A stretch of DNA of 64,000 bases, taken from contig NW_004955429.1 in assembly GCF_000276665.1 (NCBI RefSeq), positions 3,762,184 to 3,826,183 on the forward strand, in the 5' to 3' direction. Position 1 is the first letter of the stretch, and every line of letters starts with the position of its first letter. Made by a program: the position numbers and the translations under genes. The notes under the pieces were generated by a model, which saw only the letters and a list, made by a program, of their open reading frames with translations, had not been told where the DNA came from and searched no databases. Shown here piece by piece: positions 45,839 to 57,168 of this stretch. The DNA is from Chinchilla lanigera (Eukaryota; Chordata; Mammalia; Rodentia; Chinchillidae).

Positions 45839-47630
45839 ATTTATATAGGCCTAAAAATTAGATTGCTGTAATAGGGAAGGTAAATGAACAGATTTAAGTG
45901 TACATCCTACCTTCCAGAAGTAAAATTGGATTAGTTCCTCATATTATACATACTTTGGTCTATTCAAATATAAAGATAATAATGGACAGTAGCGATAGCT
46001 GTACAACAGCATGAATAATGCCACTGAACTGTGCACTTAGGAATGGTTACAATGGTAAAATTAAGATGTTATCACAAAGAAAAAAGTGCTGTATTTTCCC
46101 CTACTTTACAAAAATAGGCATTAGAACATCATAATTAGCCTAATACAATTCACTGAAAAATTATTTCACACACCATGTTAAAACATCTCATTTCCCAAGC
46201 CAGAAGAGTAGCATTGTTATTAATTCCTTTGTCAATTACTTTCTAATATAAAGGAAATGAGCTATTATAGGAATGGAAGGGGAAATATCAATTACAGTCT
46301 ATTCTCTTTAGAAAAATTAGGTTTCTGGAAATTATTAAACTCAGACAAACAGGCTAAAACTTATTAAGAATAAGTTAAGCAAAAGATCTCCAGATATGGC
46401 GTCATTTGCCTGTTTCTCTGAAGATATCTGCTTTTTATGGAATTTTCATTCAAAAATTAATTGTACTAACACACGACACTCTGAAGCTGTAAGAAACAAT
46501 GGTTTTTTTTGGAATAGTGAATAGAAAAATATGTTACATGTCACAATATTTGGTAAAAATGTAGAAATAATTCAATAATATTAAAATCTGTAAAAATACT
46601 TTTTAAAATTGCTATTATTTTAGTAGGACATTCTAGGATCTAAATCATTTACAGTTTACTGACAGATTTAATTTTTAGCCAAAGGCTTAGAAACAATGTA
46701 ATCTTTTTCTCTAAGTGCTTCGGTAGAATAAAATTTTATTTGGTTCTTGAAGTGCCATCTCACAAGCTTCACCTAAAAGGATAATGGAATTTCCTTTGGT
46801 TCATTTAAAATAGTAAAATGTTAAAACAGTTTTTCATCCATGACTGTTAGTAGTTATTTACTACAGAATTGGCATTTGGGGCCTGCATAATTTCTTCTCA
46901 GATTTAGACTGAAATACAACTGAAAAAAAAAATAATTTCTAACCTATCTCATGTTTTATAGTATGATCACCTAATGTTTCAACTGAAAACAGAACTTCCT
47001 GTTATCATTCCAGCATATTTCCCTTCTGCTTAGAAGAAAAGGATCAGCTGCAGGGTTTGTCATTACCATTATTTTCCCTAGTTTTCATTTATTAATATGG
47101 TAATTTCTGTCATTTCACAGAAATAATCTAATACAAATAAAGGCAGTCTAAATTCCAAAGTGATTAATTTGTAGCAGACCCTTCATGAAATACTGTGCAC
47201 ACAGTTAAGGCAATGAAGATGTGATATATCATGAATTCTGGTGAAAATGACTGAAGAATATGACTCACACCCTGGCAGAAGAGGAAGCAGGGAGCACGTC
47301 TGGGATTCTAGCGAGGTCCCTTCCCTAATGAGGTGCTGCCAGGCCTCCCACAGGCTCTCACTGTAGGTGAGGGAGTACCTTGCTCTTTAGGCCTGTGCTC
47401 TGGGCGAACACTTCATCCTTCATTAGTGTTATACCAGTTCTTGGCTCTCTGTTATAGCACATAGCTTCACAATCAATAGAAACAGAAAACCTGTCATCCT
47501 GTTCATGACAGAAAATATAACCTCAAATTTTCCTGCACTCCTTCAGTGAATACCTTGCAATAACCCAGTCAAGAGTGACAATAGCTGTGATCAAAAAATA
47601 CAGTTTAAAATTTTAAAAAAGTATTGCAGT
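45839..47630. other. AT-rich unique intron sequence
   Basis: This is 1.8 kb with no coding or nameable repeat. Confidence 0.4.
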
Positions 47631-47639
47631 AAAGGACAC

Positions 47640-47910
47640 CCTGCTATGAATCCCCTGTGGAACACTTCCCCTCACTTTGAACACACTTATCCAGTTGTTC
47701 TTGCCACTTTTTTGAAGCAGTTCTGGAAGTTCTTTTTCATGTCTTTAATTACACCGTCACTTTAATTACACTGTCAATTCATCATGAATCAAGGCATGAC
47801 GAATTGATTCATGATGTTTACCTTTCATAGTGGTGTTTGCTTTAGGGAAGAGCCAGAAGTTACATGGTGCCAGATTCGGTGAATAAAGTGGATGAGAATA
47901 CACTGTAATG
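47640..47910 (-). pseudogene. Mariner-type transposase remnant (C-terminal end)
   Basis: Tc1/mariner transposases cut and paste DNA using a D,D34D catalytic triad. On the minus strand, PLYSPNLAPCNFWLFPKA followed by MKGKHH and, after frame breaks, KKNFQNCFKKV is the family's C-terminal signature. The family form is YSPDLAPSDFFLFP...LKGKRF...FQ.CF..W. The first Asp of the motif reads Asn, and stops interrupt the frame. The true element may extend towards about 48240. A short tandem (TTAATTACACNGTCA twice) and a 12-bp palindrome lie within it. Confidence 0.7.
47780..47816. repeat. Perfect 12-bp inverted repeat in the transposase remnant
   Basis: CATCATGAATCA (47780-47791) and TGATTCATGATG (47805-47816) are reverse complements across 13 nt. 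Confidence 0.85.
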
Positions 47911-48479
47911 TTTTTATGACCCTGCTTTCTTATGGGTGGAAATTGGCAGCTGAGTTCACTGTAGGTTTGGTCTCACAACTTCTAAAGCCACTTATGAAAG
48001 AGGATGTCCAGAACTATTTCAGTAGGGGACAAGAATGACGGGATAAGTGTATTCAAGTGAAGGGGAGTGTTTCGAGGAGAATCCATGGAAATGTGTCTTC
48101 TATGGTAATATATTTTCAAATTTAAATATTCACCAGTTTTCAGTAACCCCTCAGATTTATGAACCTTTACAGAAATGATTTGTAATAGTTGCTTTTCCAG
48201 AACCAGAATGATAAACATACTTCATGCATACAACCTAAGTTGAGTCCTGTTTGATAAAGATATTTCTTTTTCTTAAATTTTATTTTCAAGAACAAAATAA
48301 AACAAAATTTCAAAATAAGATAATAAGACAGTAAATGATTAATATACTGTGCATTGTTATTTTTCAATTAGGTATTCAGAGTACAAGACATGGCCATTTA
48401 ATTGTCTGAAAAATATTAGCACAAAACTTTATTTTCAATAAACTAACAGAAATTAGTAGTATAACTATCTTAACTATCA
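47911..48479. other. Unclassified sequence next to the mariner remnant
   Basis: Minus-strand open frames (47982-48218, 48167-48367) show no domain I recognise. Part may be the degraded upstream half of the mariner element. Confidence 0.3.
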
Positions 48480-49447
48480 TTTATATATATTTTGCTTTTC
48501 CCTTCCTTCTTTTTTCTTTTCTCTCATCCCAGGTTCTCTTTCCTTTTCAACAGTTTCTTCTCATTTTAAAATATCTATTGTACATTTTGGATCTTATTTA
48601 ATTTTTCAGTTTCTCACACTAGGGAAACAATAAAATGTTTACACGTGAATCTGGTTTATTTCCCTTTTGAGTATGGTCTCAAGTTAATTTATTTACTTAT
48701 AAAAGTCTCAAGTTTATCCTTTTTATGGCTGAGTAGTACTCCACTGTATAGAAAGACCACATCTTTTTCACTGATTCCTTGGCTGAAGTTGATTGACATT
48801 TAGGTTGTTTCCAAGACATAGCTATTACAAATTGTGTTGCTATAAACGTGGGTGGTCATATATCATTGTGGTATGATGTTTTCAATTCTCCTGGAAAGAT
48901 ACTCAGAAGAGGAATAGCTGGGTCAAATGGCATGTCCAATCCTAGGTTTTTGAGAAATTTCCATACTGATTTCCATAGTGGTTACACCAGTACACACTCC
49001 CACTAACACTGGAGAAGGGTTCCTTTTCCCCCACACCCTGTCTAGCATTTTTATTGGTAGATTTTTTTGACAATAGCCGTTCTTTCCAGGGTGAGATGGA
49101 ATTTCAGAGCTGTTTCAATTTACCTCTCTAGGGACCAGTGATGTTGAGCATTTTTTCATATATTTATTTGCTGTGTGCGTTTTTTCATCTGAAAAGTGTG
49201 TATTCAACTCAGATGTCCATTTTTGGATTGGTGTTTTAAATTTGGGAGGTCTGATTTTTTGAATTCTTCATATGTTCTTGATAGTCATCCTTTATCTAGG
49301 AATAGCTCGAAAAACATTTTTTTTTCACATTATGCATTGTCTCTTTATTCTGTTGGTGGTTTGCTGGCTATGTAAAAACTTTTTAGTAAGATGAGAACCC
49401 AGTTTTTGATTATTTATGACAGTTTCTGTGCAACGGAGTTTTCTTTT

Positions 49448-49540
49448 CTTTTTGGTTTTTCTCCGGTACCAGGAACCGAACTCACGACCTTGCGCTTGCC
49501 AGGCAGGCGCTTTTGCCGCTGAGCTAAATCCCCAGCCCCA
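49448..49540 (-). repeat. Young ID-like SINE inserted in L1 ORF2
   Basis: Same subfamily as the 13-14 kb cluster (GGTACC near the 3' end, CAAAAGCGCCTGCC in the body). AGTTTTCTTTT flanks it at 49437-49447 and 49541-49551. Confidence 0.95.
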
Positions 49541-50650
49541 AGTTTTCTTTTCATAAAGTCTTTGCCTTCACAAACTTTATCTTCTAGCAGATTTAATTTT
49601 CCTGGTTTAATATTTAGATCTTTAATCCAGTTTGAATTTAGTTTAGTGCACAGTCAAAGATGTGAGCACAATTTTAATCTTCAGTGTGTGCATAGCCAAT
49701 TTTTTCAACACCATTTATTAAAGAGGCTATCTTTATTCCAATGAATGTGTTTGAGATCTTTGAAAAAGATAAGGTGATTGAGTATGTCTAGGGATGTTTC
49801 TGCATCTTTTAATCTGTTCCATTGATCTTTGGGTCTTTCTTTGCTAGTACATGCTGTTTTTATTACAGTAGCTTAATAGTATAATTTAAAGTAAGGGATT
49901 GTGATGCACCCTGCCTTGCCTTTGTTGCCCAGAATTGCCATTGCTATTCAAGGTCCCCTCTGGTTCCAAATGAATTTCAGGATTGTTCTCTCTAATTCTG
50001 TGAGATATGCTATTGGAATTTTGATTGGAATTGCATTAAACCTGTATAAGAGTTTTGGAAGTATGGCCATTTTCATTATATTGGTTCTTCATACCCATGA
50101 GCAAAAGTTACCTTTCCATTTTGTTCTATGTGCTTCAATTCCCTTTTTCAGAATATTGTAGTTTTAAATGCAGAGGTCTTTTACATACTTTGTTGTATTG
50201 ATTCCTCAGTATTTAATTTTTTTGGATGCTATTGTGATAGATGCTGTTCCCCTAATTTCTCTCTCAGTGAGTTTGTTATTATAGGAAGGTTATTGATTTT
50301 TGAGTGTTGACTTTGTATCCAGCTACATTGCTGAATTTATTTATTAAATCTAGCAGATTTTTAATGGAGTGTTTGGGGTCTTCTATGTAGAGCATCATGT
50401 CATCCACAAATAATGATATTTTAACTTTTTCCTTTCCTCTCATTATTCCTTTATTTCTTTCTCTTGTCTAAAGTTTCCAGGAGTATGTTGAATAAGACTG
50501 GAGACAGTGGACTTCCTTGTCTTATTCTTGACTTTAGAGTGAAAGATTTCATTTTTTTGTCCATTTAGTATGATGTTGGCTGTTGATTTGTAATAGTTGG
50601 CTTTTACCAGATTGAGAAAAAGACCATCTATTCCAATTTTATGTAAGAAT

Positions 50651-50775
50651 GGGTGCTGGACTTTACCAAAAGCTTTCTCTGCATTTATTGAGATGATCAT
50701 ATGATTTCATCATATGATGGGTGCTGGACTTTACCAAAAGCTTTCTCTGCATTTATTGAGATGATCATATGATTT
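50651..50775. repeat. 68-bp tandem duplication in L1 ORF2
   Basis: GGGTGCTGGACTTTACCAAA begins at 50651 and again at 50719. The copies are identical by eye over about 57 bp. The junction carries two ATCATATGAT self-complementary motifs. Confidence 0.95.
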
Positions 50776-52639
50776 TTATCCTTGGCTCTATTACATTTAT
50801 TGATTTACATACGTCAAAACATCCTTGTATCCCTGCGATGAATCCCACTTGGTCATGGTGTATAATCTTCTTGATGACATGCTGCACTGTACTTGCAAGT
50901 ATCTTACTCAGGATTTTTCAACTATGTTCATTAGGGAAATTGCCTGTAGCTCTCTTTCTTAGTTGGGTCCTTCTCCAGGTTTTGGTATTAGGGTAATGCT
51001 TGTTTCCAAGAATGAATTTGGGAGTATTGTTTCCTTTTCAATTTCAGTGCAGTTTGAGAGTTAGTGACATTAGGTCTTCTCTAAATGTCTTGTAGAATTC
51101 AGTAGTGAATCCATCAGATTCTAGGCATTTCTTTTTTGGTAGATTTGTAATTAGGTCCCCAAATTTACTGATTGATATTGGCTTATTTAGGATTTTTATG
51201 TCTTCATGATTCAACTTTGGTAATTTATTCTGCATTTTGTTCTGTCAATTTGTTCTGTATTTTGGGTCTTATTAGAATACAAGTTCTCAAAACAGGTGTT
51301 GATGATCTTCTTGATTTCTGCAGGGTCTGTGTGATTTCAACTTTTTCATTGCTAATTATGTGGATTTGATTCTTTTCTTTCTCTTTTTGATAAGGTTGGC
51401 TAAGGGTTTCTTGGTTTTATTACAATCTTTCCAAGAAACAGCTCTTTGATTCATTGATTCTTTGTGTTGTTTTCTTAGTCTCAAATGCATTAATTTTTGC
51501 ACTGTTTATTACTATTTCCTCCCTTGTAGAAGCTTTGGCTTAGCCTGCTCTTCTTTTTGTAGAAGTTTGAGGTTGAACATTAAGTTTTTATGGGTGTTTG
51601 CTCTGTTTTCCTGATATGGGTATTCATTGCTATAAATTTCCCTATTAGAACTGCTTTCATTGTGTCCCATAAGTTCTGGTATGTTGTATTATCATTATCA
51701 TTTAATTTTAAAAAATGTATAATTTCTTCTCTAATTCCATTTGTGATCCATTGGTTGTTCAGTAGGGTGTTATTTAATTTCCATATTTTTATGATGTTCT
51801 TATGGGTTTTTTGCCATTGATTTGCAATTTTATTGTACTATGGTCTGAAAATACACATGGGATAATATCAGTTCCTTTGCATTTACTTAAGAATGTTGTA
51901 TGAGCTAGTATGTGGTCTATTTTGGAGAATGTTCCATGTGCAGCTGAGAAGAATGTGTATACTGATGGTGTGATGTGGAGCACTCTGTAGACATCTACTA
52001 TGTCCATTTGTTCATAAGTTTGTTTCACTTTTAATATTTCATTTTTGATTTTTTGTCCAGTTAATCTGTCTTTTTGTGACAGTGGGGTATTGAGATCCCC
52101 CAATATAACTGTATTAGTACTTATTTGATTTTTTATCTCTGTTAATATTGGCTTTATATAACTGGTTGCACTGGTATATGTTGCATATTTATTTATGATT
52201 GTTATCTCTTAGTCTTGGATTATTCCATTTACAAGGATGTAATGATCTATTTTGTCTCTCTTAATCAGTCTTGGCTTGAAATTCACTTTGCCTGTAAATA
52301 GGATAGCTACCTCTGCTTTTTTCTGGGTTCCTGTCACACTAAGTATTATTTTCCATCCTTTGACTTTCAGTCTATACATTTCTTTTTGAATTAATGTGTT
52401 TCTTATATGCAGGATATTGCTGGATCTTGCTTCATAATCCATTCTTCCACTCTGTGTCTTTTGATTGGTGAATTGAGGTCATGAACATTGATGGTTATAA
52501 CTGTATGTTTTGACTCATCCTTGTCAGGTTATTTTCCTGTTATTGGTCCCTCCAAATTTTTCCCCTCTTTCTCTTTAATTGTTTGCCTTGCCTGATGGAT
52601 ATCTTCTGTTGGTGTTCATGGACTTTTAGTCCTTGTTAT

Positions 52640-53010
52640 CTCTTTCTAGAATGTCCTTCAAAACATTTTGGAGTGCAAGTCTGGTGGTCATAAATTTCTT
52701 CAGATGTTCTTTGATATGGAGGTATCTTACTTTTCCATCAGTTTTGAAAGGTAGTTTTGCAGGGTACATCAATCTGTGTTGAAGGTTGTTTTCCTTTAGA
52801 GCTTGAAAAACTTCAGTACAAACTCTCCTTGACTTGAGGGTTTGTGCTGAGAATTCAGCTGTTATTCTGATGAGCTATCCTTTATACAAGATTTGTTTCC
52901 TTTCCCTAGCAGCTTTTAAGGTGCTACTTTTATGTTGAATTTCTCAGATCTTGAGTATGATATGTCTGGTGTAGATTCTTTTGATTATGGCTAATTGGAG
53001 CTAATGGATC
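52640..53010 (-). pseudogene. L1 ORF1 C-terminal remnant, minus strand
   Basis: On the minus strand, ACAGCTGAATTCTCAGCACA leads into sequence paralleling the ORF1 C-terminal domain of the plus-strand L1 (family AEFSAQTL..., then LP/YPAKL). This is followed by an HLKKFMTTRLALQ-like stretch and the end near 52640. N-terminal parts above 53010 are too diverged to delimit. Confidence 0.75.
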
Positions 53011-53319
53011 ATGGCTAATATGATTCACCTTTCTGTATGTTAAATTCTTTTTCCCTACCAAGGAAATTTTATGCCATGACATCTATGAACAGTCTGTTAA
53101 TATCACTTGTGCTATCTCCTACTTTTTCATTGGACCCAATCTTAAATTATTCTTCTTTGCCTCATCTAGTAGATACTGGATTGATTTCTCATGGTCCCTT
53201 GCTTCAGAGAGGCCACATGGGTGGCTTTTGGGTTATCCCACATCATTGTCTCCTGTGTTTGCCTGTGGTGAACTGGATGCCTGGGGTTGCATATTGTTTA
53301 ATTGGCTTTTCATTTTCCT

Positions 53320-53396
53320 TCTTTTTTAAAGTTTAATGCTTTCCTATCTTTTTTTTAAGTTTAATGCTTTCCTTTCTTTTTTAAAGTTTAATGCTT
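53320..53396. repeat. Three-copy 27/28-bp tandem repeat
   Basis: TTTAATGCT occurs at 53332, 53360 and 53387 within units of the form AAGTTTAATGCTTTCCTNTC plus a T run. Confidence 0.88.
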
Positions 53397-54112
53397 GTAA
53401 ATTGCCTATGGTGGGTCATTTTATTGTTAGTATTTAAAACCCTTAGGAAATGACTACTTCTCTGAGGCATCTTCTGAGTGTAGCTGGTTTTGGGTTTTTA
53501 GTCTGTTGGAAGATCCTACCTCTTCAGTTTGTTGGGGATGAGATATTGCTGCCTACTTGGCACAGCCACTGGTTCTTTGGCACTGTGCATAATATTTTCT
53601 ATGATCCTTAATCAATCCCAGTCTTGGAATACCAAGAAGAATAGCTGTTTAGAACAATTATGTCACTTATGGCTAAAGTGGTACAATCAGCAATAACAAT
53701 ACATCAAGCACAACCTAGAAAATGACAAACAGAGGTAACCACTAATTTGCCACCTTTAACCATATGAAATAGATTTGTGGTTATATAACAAAATTCAGAA
53801 CAAAGCAGAAAATTATATGGAGTATATAAGTCCTTAATATGCCAGTTCTTCCCTCAAGGGTTAAAATTTAAAAGATGTAGGGAGAACATACAGAAGTAGA
53901 AAAAGAGGAAGAAATTAGAAGTAAGGCTGGAAGAAAAAGGGAGATCAGACTAACTTTCACAAACTGGTGCAGAGGACTGGAGGGAAAGAGAGAAGAAAGA
54001 GATAAAAAGAAGAACAGAAGAGGGCAAGAGCCCCAAAGAGGCTAGAAACCATATTCACATTCATATTAAAACAAGATCAAACAATGAAGGAGAAGAATAA
54101 AAAAACCAAAGG

Positions 54113-54139
54113 AAAAAAAAAAAAAAAAAAAAAAAACAC

Positions 54140-54168
<29 letters not shown>
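54113..54168. repeat. Long A/CA-interrupted homopolymer within the L1 5' UTR
   Basis: About 24 A, then CACA, then about 24 A on the plus strand, i.e. a polypyrimidine run in the L1 sense direction. It is flanked by purine-rich sequence from about 53930. Confidence 0.9.
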
Positions 54169-54171
<3 letters not shown>

Positions 54172-54612
54172 ACAGAGAAAGAAAAATAATATGCACTGCC
54201 AGGTTTGTCTCTGCTGTCACTGGTAGACAACTTGTAGAGACAGAGTCCTGATTCATGTTGATTTATCCCAGCAAGCCAGCAGTAGCTGTTTGGTGGGGTA
54301 GTGAATAATCTTAGCGAGCCTGCACCTTCTGGCTGAGACCAGACTCATTCAGCCTACAGGCATCAGTGCACCTTCCTCAGGCCAAGCAGAGATGGATCTG
54401 GCAGCCACCCTGAATTCTGCAATCAGCCAGCCCCTCTCCAAGATGTCTCCCAGCCAACAGCTCTCTGACACAGGATTACTGAGCCCTCAGCACTCACCAC
54501 CAGCTAGTGCAGTCCTTCATGTCCACTGCTCCCCTCCACTACTATGACTTTCTGTGGAGCTCTCTGGAGTGGCCAGCAGTCATTGTGTGTCCACAGGTTT
54601 GAATCTTTCCTC

Positions 54613-54956
54613 TTGCACAGTGAGTTCCCTCTCAGGGAGAAAGTGCTGCCAGCTACCTCCTGCTTCTTCACTGAAGTTTCTCTCTTCACTCTCTCTGTGG
54701 GGTTCAATTTGCACTTCAGATTCTTCCTGAGTCCAGGGGACATACTTCCCCCCTTCTTGTCTTCCTCATACTGCTGTATTCCAGCATCTGGATGGTAACT
54801 CTCAGAGGCTCTTTCTCTGATGCTAACCACTCCACTATCTTGGTGCTTCTGTCCCCAAAATATTTCCTCTTCATTCAGTTTTTTTATTTGTGCATGTTCA
54901 CAGTTTGTGATTACATTCCTCATGGAGAGTTAGTACGTGTACATTACACATTTCAA
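54613..54956 (-). repeat. 344-bp duplicated segment, copy 1 (L1 5' end plus adjoining L1 3' end)
   Basis: Contains the start of the minus-strand L1 5' UTR and, at 54879-54956, the terminal bases and AATAAA (54889-54884) of the next L1. A minus-strand open frame of 139 codons (54504-54923) spans it but has no ORF1 or ORF2 similarity. Confidence 0.9.
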
Positions 54957-55365
54957 TGCTTTTTAAAGTGTCCTTCCTTTTATTCCTCTCCCCTTCACAC
55001 TCTCTTGGTCCCCTTCCCTTTTGCAAAAGATCTACCTCTCTTTTTCCTATTATCTATTTTTTATTTTGCTCTTTACTTATATTTTACTTTTCTCATATAG
55101 GACAAATGATGCAATATTGAAGTTTCTGTGTCTGATTTATTTAACCAAACATTATGGCCTGAAAGTGCATCCATTTTCCTGCAAATGATTCAGGTTTATC
55201 ACTCTTAATAGCACAGTAGTAGTCTGCTGTGTATACATACTACATTTTCTCTATCTATTCATCTGCTGATGGGCATAAAGGCTATTATCAATTGTGGTTC
55301 TATAAACATGCAAGTGATATGCAAGTATCACTGTAAAATGATATCTTGGCTGATTCTAGATGAAA
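54879..55365 (-). mobile_element. 5'-truncated L1 3'-end fragment
   Basis: Read on the minus strand it starts in the ORF2 3' end (reverse of TATTCATCTGCTGATGGGCA and AAAGTGCATCCATTTTCC). It passes through the purine-rich 3' UTR (reverse of TTCCTCTCCCCTTC) and ends with GTACACGTACTAAC and AATAAAAAAACT. It abuts the 5' end of the neighbouring L1 directly. Confidence 0.82.
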
Positions 55366-56120
55366 TGAGCAAGATAGTCATATATCTCTCATAAACCTTG
55401 TGGTGGTGGCATGTATGCTGCATACAGAACAAGTATAATCTAGTCACTCCAAGAATATTCCTGTATTGACATCAAACACTGAAGAACAGTCTGTTAGACT
55501 GCATAGAAGTAATTTATATGAGCTATGTTTAAGCATTTAAATTTTAGCACACATTTGGAAAAAATATTAGAAATATATCTATAAAATTATACCATATTCC
55601 ATGTAAGGATATTTATCATTCATTACACTTTACAACAATCTCTATACAAGAATCTACAGGAGAATTTTCTTCCAAGAATCAGTGCAAGAAATGTTTGAGA
55701 TTCCTCTCACTGAGTGGTTAACTTTTATCTTCCAGATACTGCAATTCATTCATTGACTGTTCATTTTGGTTTTGCTTGTTTTTTCCTGTTAGCATTGCTG
55801 CAGGAAAACCCTACAAAGGCTCTTCGTTCTGGCACTGAATTAAAATAGTACATATGCCCTTTGGAATCCACTGTTATTGTATTAGTTCATTTCACTCTCT
55901 ACTTATAATAATTTTTCTATCCTTATCTTCATTTAGATTCAACATATTCATTTATACATCTAGTGTCCAAGAAGTGTTTCTTTATGAGATGGAATAAGGC
56001 AAAATATAAATATGTACATTTCCAAACCTAACTGCCTATCCTGGGCAATTCACAGATTCAGCAGCAGGGTTTTCTGATCTCTGAAATGAGAGTTTACTCC
56101 ATTTTAGTTCTCAAATTTTT
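55366..56120. other. AT-rich intron sequence
   Basis: No nameable feature is seen. Confidence 0.4.
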
Positions 56121-56124
56121 GTTC

Positions 56125-56215
56125 TTTTTCTCCCCGATCCCAAGAATAGAGATTGTACTAGGGCTTTCACATTGAGCTATCTCCCCAGCTAGTTTTAATA
56201 TTTTATTTTGAGACA
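56125..56215 (-). repeat. Old tRNA-type (or composite) SINE fragment, antisense
   Basis: CCCCGATCCCAAGAATAGAGATTG and GAGCTATCTCCCCAGC are the reverse of a tRNA-type SINE. TTTTATTTTGAGACAGGGA is the start of the B1-type half. Confidence 0.7.
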
Positions 56216-56695
56216 GGGAAGGGGGAGGAAAACTGAACTTTCTTTGAAAGATCAATGATATAGATGACTAGGTAAATAGACTACCAGCTTATTTGCACAC
56301 GTAATTATTTTAAAAATAATTTTAAAGAATAAAAAGCCACATACAAATACATGCATAGTAAATTTTTAAAAGACTTCCAGCATAGAAATATTTGTGTGGT
56401 CTCCCGTGAGACGATGAATGAGCACTTATTGAGCTGGGATGTCTACTTCAAACAGGCATAGTATATTTTCAAACTCCTTATACTTTCAAATATTTTAAGC
56501 ATCATATTTGGCCTCCAATATGGGAAGTATGCATGGATTACTAACTTTAAAAAGAGGTTCAAAATGACTGAACAACTTTGCATGAACGCCTAGTAAAGAA
56601 TAACTGAAAGATATTTTACACAAATTATCTCATGAACTTTTGAAAGCAATCTTATATGTTAGTAATCTATAGCCTCCTTAAAGCATGTATAATCA
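56216..56695. other. AT-rich intron sequence
   Basis: No nameable feature is seen. Confidence 0.4.
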
Positions 56696-56699
56696 CTTT

Positions 56700-57050
56700 G
56701 TTTATCTTCTCTAAAGAACTGCCTATTCAGATCCTTTCCATATTTTTAAAGTTGGTTTTGCTTTATCAATGTTTAGTTATGAGTTCTGTATATATTTTGT
56801 ATATGATTTGCAAATATTTTTGATGACTTTTTTGATATCCAAGTGTTCAGTTTCCATGAAGTTCAATTGTATTTATTCTTTTGTCATTTATACTTTTGAT
56901 TTCATATCTATAAAATATTCCCTAAGGCAAAGTCATAAAAAATTATGCATATTTTTATTCAAGAAAGGTTTCATAGCTTTGGTTCTCTTATTTAGGTCTA
57001 TGTTCTATTTTGAGTCAATTTTTCTGTATGGTGTCTTAACCTTGTCTGAG
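56700..57050 (-). mobile_element. Old L1 ORF2/3' fragment, antisense to plus strand
   Basis: GTATATGATTTGCAAATATTTTTG, AAGTTCAATTGTATTTATTC, ATTTCATATCTATAAAATATTCCCTAAGGCAAAGTC and TTTAGGTCTATGTTCTATTTTGAGTC are the reverse-strand L1 ORF2 C-terminal phrases ('tgatttgcaaatattttctccc', 'aagtccaatttat', 'ttaggtctatgatccattttgag'). Confidence 0.75.
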
Positions 57051-57139
57051 AAAGGAGAAACACTAGGCTAAGCCTGGCTCAGAAGTTGTCTCAGAACCTC
57101 ATAGTAGGCAAGGGACTGGGACAGAATTCAAGTCTACAC

Positions 57140-57168
57140 AAAATATTTGGTGATGCACCAAATATTTT
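57140..57168. repeat. Palindrome, 13-bp perfect arms, 3-nt loop
   Basis: AAAATATTTGGTG (57140-57152), ATG, CACCAAATATTTT (57156-57168). The last base coincides with the first base of the 344-bp duplication copy 2. Confidence 0.95.

Larger units (their letters stand above)
48740..52480 (-). pseudogene. L1 ORF2 remnant, minus strand
   Basis: Endonuclease pieces: RLKVKGWK, KIDHILAHTTFLSKCK and SDHSTIKLQING (51789-52442). Reverse transcriptase pieces: KKKCLESDGFTTEFYKTFRED (51044-51235), [18 protein letters not shown] and ANIILNGQK (50443-50700). The catalytic box reads FVDD (50410-50399), so both aspartates are kept, unlike in the plus-strand copy. Frameshifts, stops and the 68-bp duplication inactivate it. 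Confidence 0.9.
48480..54878 (-). mobile_element. Near-full-length L1 LINE, sense with GPR158
   Basis: Reading the minus strand from 54878 down gives a 5' UTR (about 54878-53500) with a long pyrimidine tract, ORF1 remnants (about 53010-52640), ORF2 remnants (52480-48740) and a 3' UTR reaching about 48480. The length of about 6.4 kb fits a full element. All ORFs are broken. An ID-like SINE (49448-49540) and a 68-bp tandem duplication (50651-50775) lie inside. As it is in the sense direction of GPR158, its poly-A signals could act in the host transcript. Confidence 0.85.

Noticed and set aside
54113..54168. Assembly gap or artefact at the long A runs
   Set aside because: The run is interrupted by CACA and sits within L1 5' UTR pyrimidine-tract context, so it is plausible real sequence, although its exact length is uncertain.
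54504..54923. Novel 139-residue protein on the minus strand
   Set aside because: It lies across the L1 5' UTR and an L1-L1 junction, and has no homology to ORF1 or ORF2.
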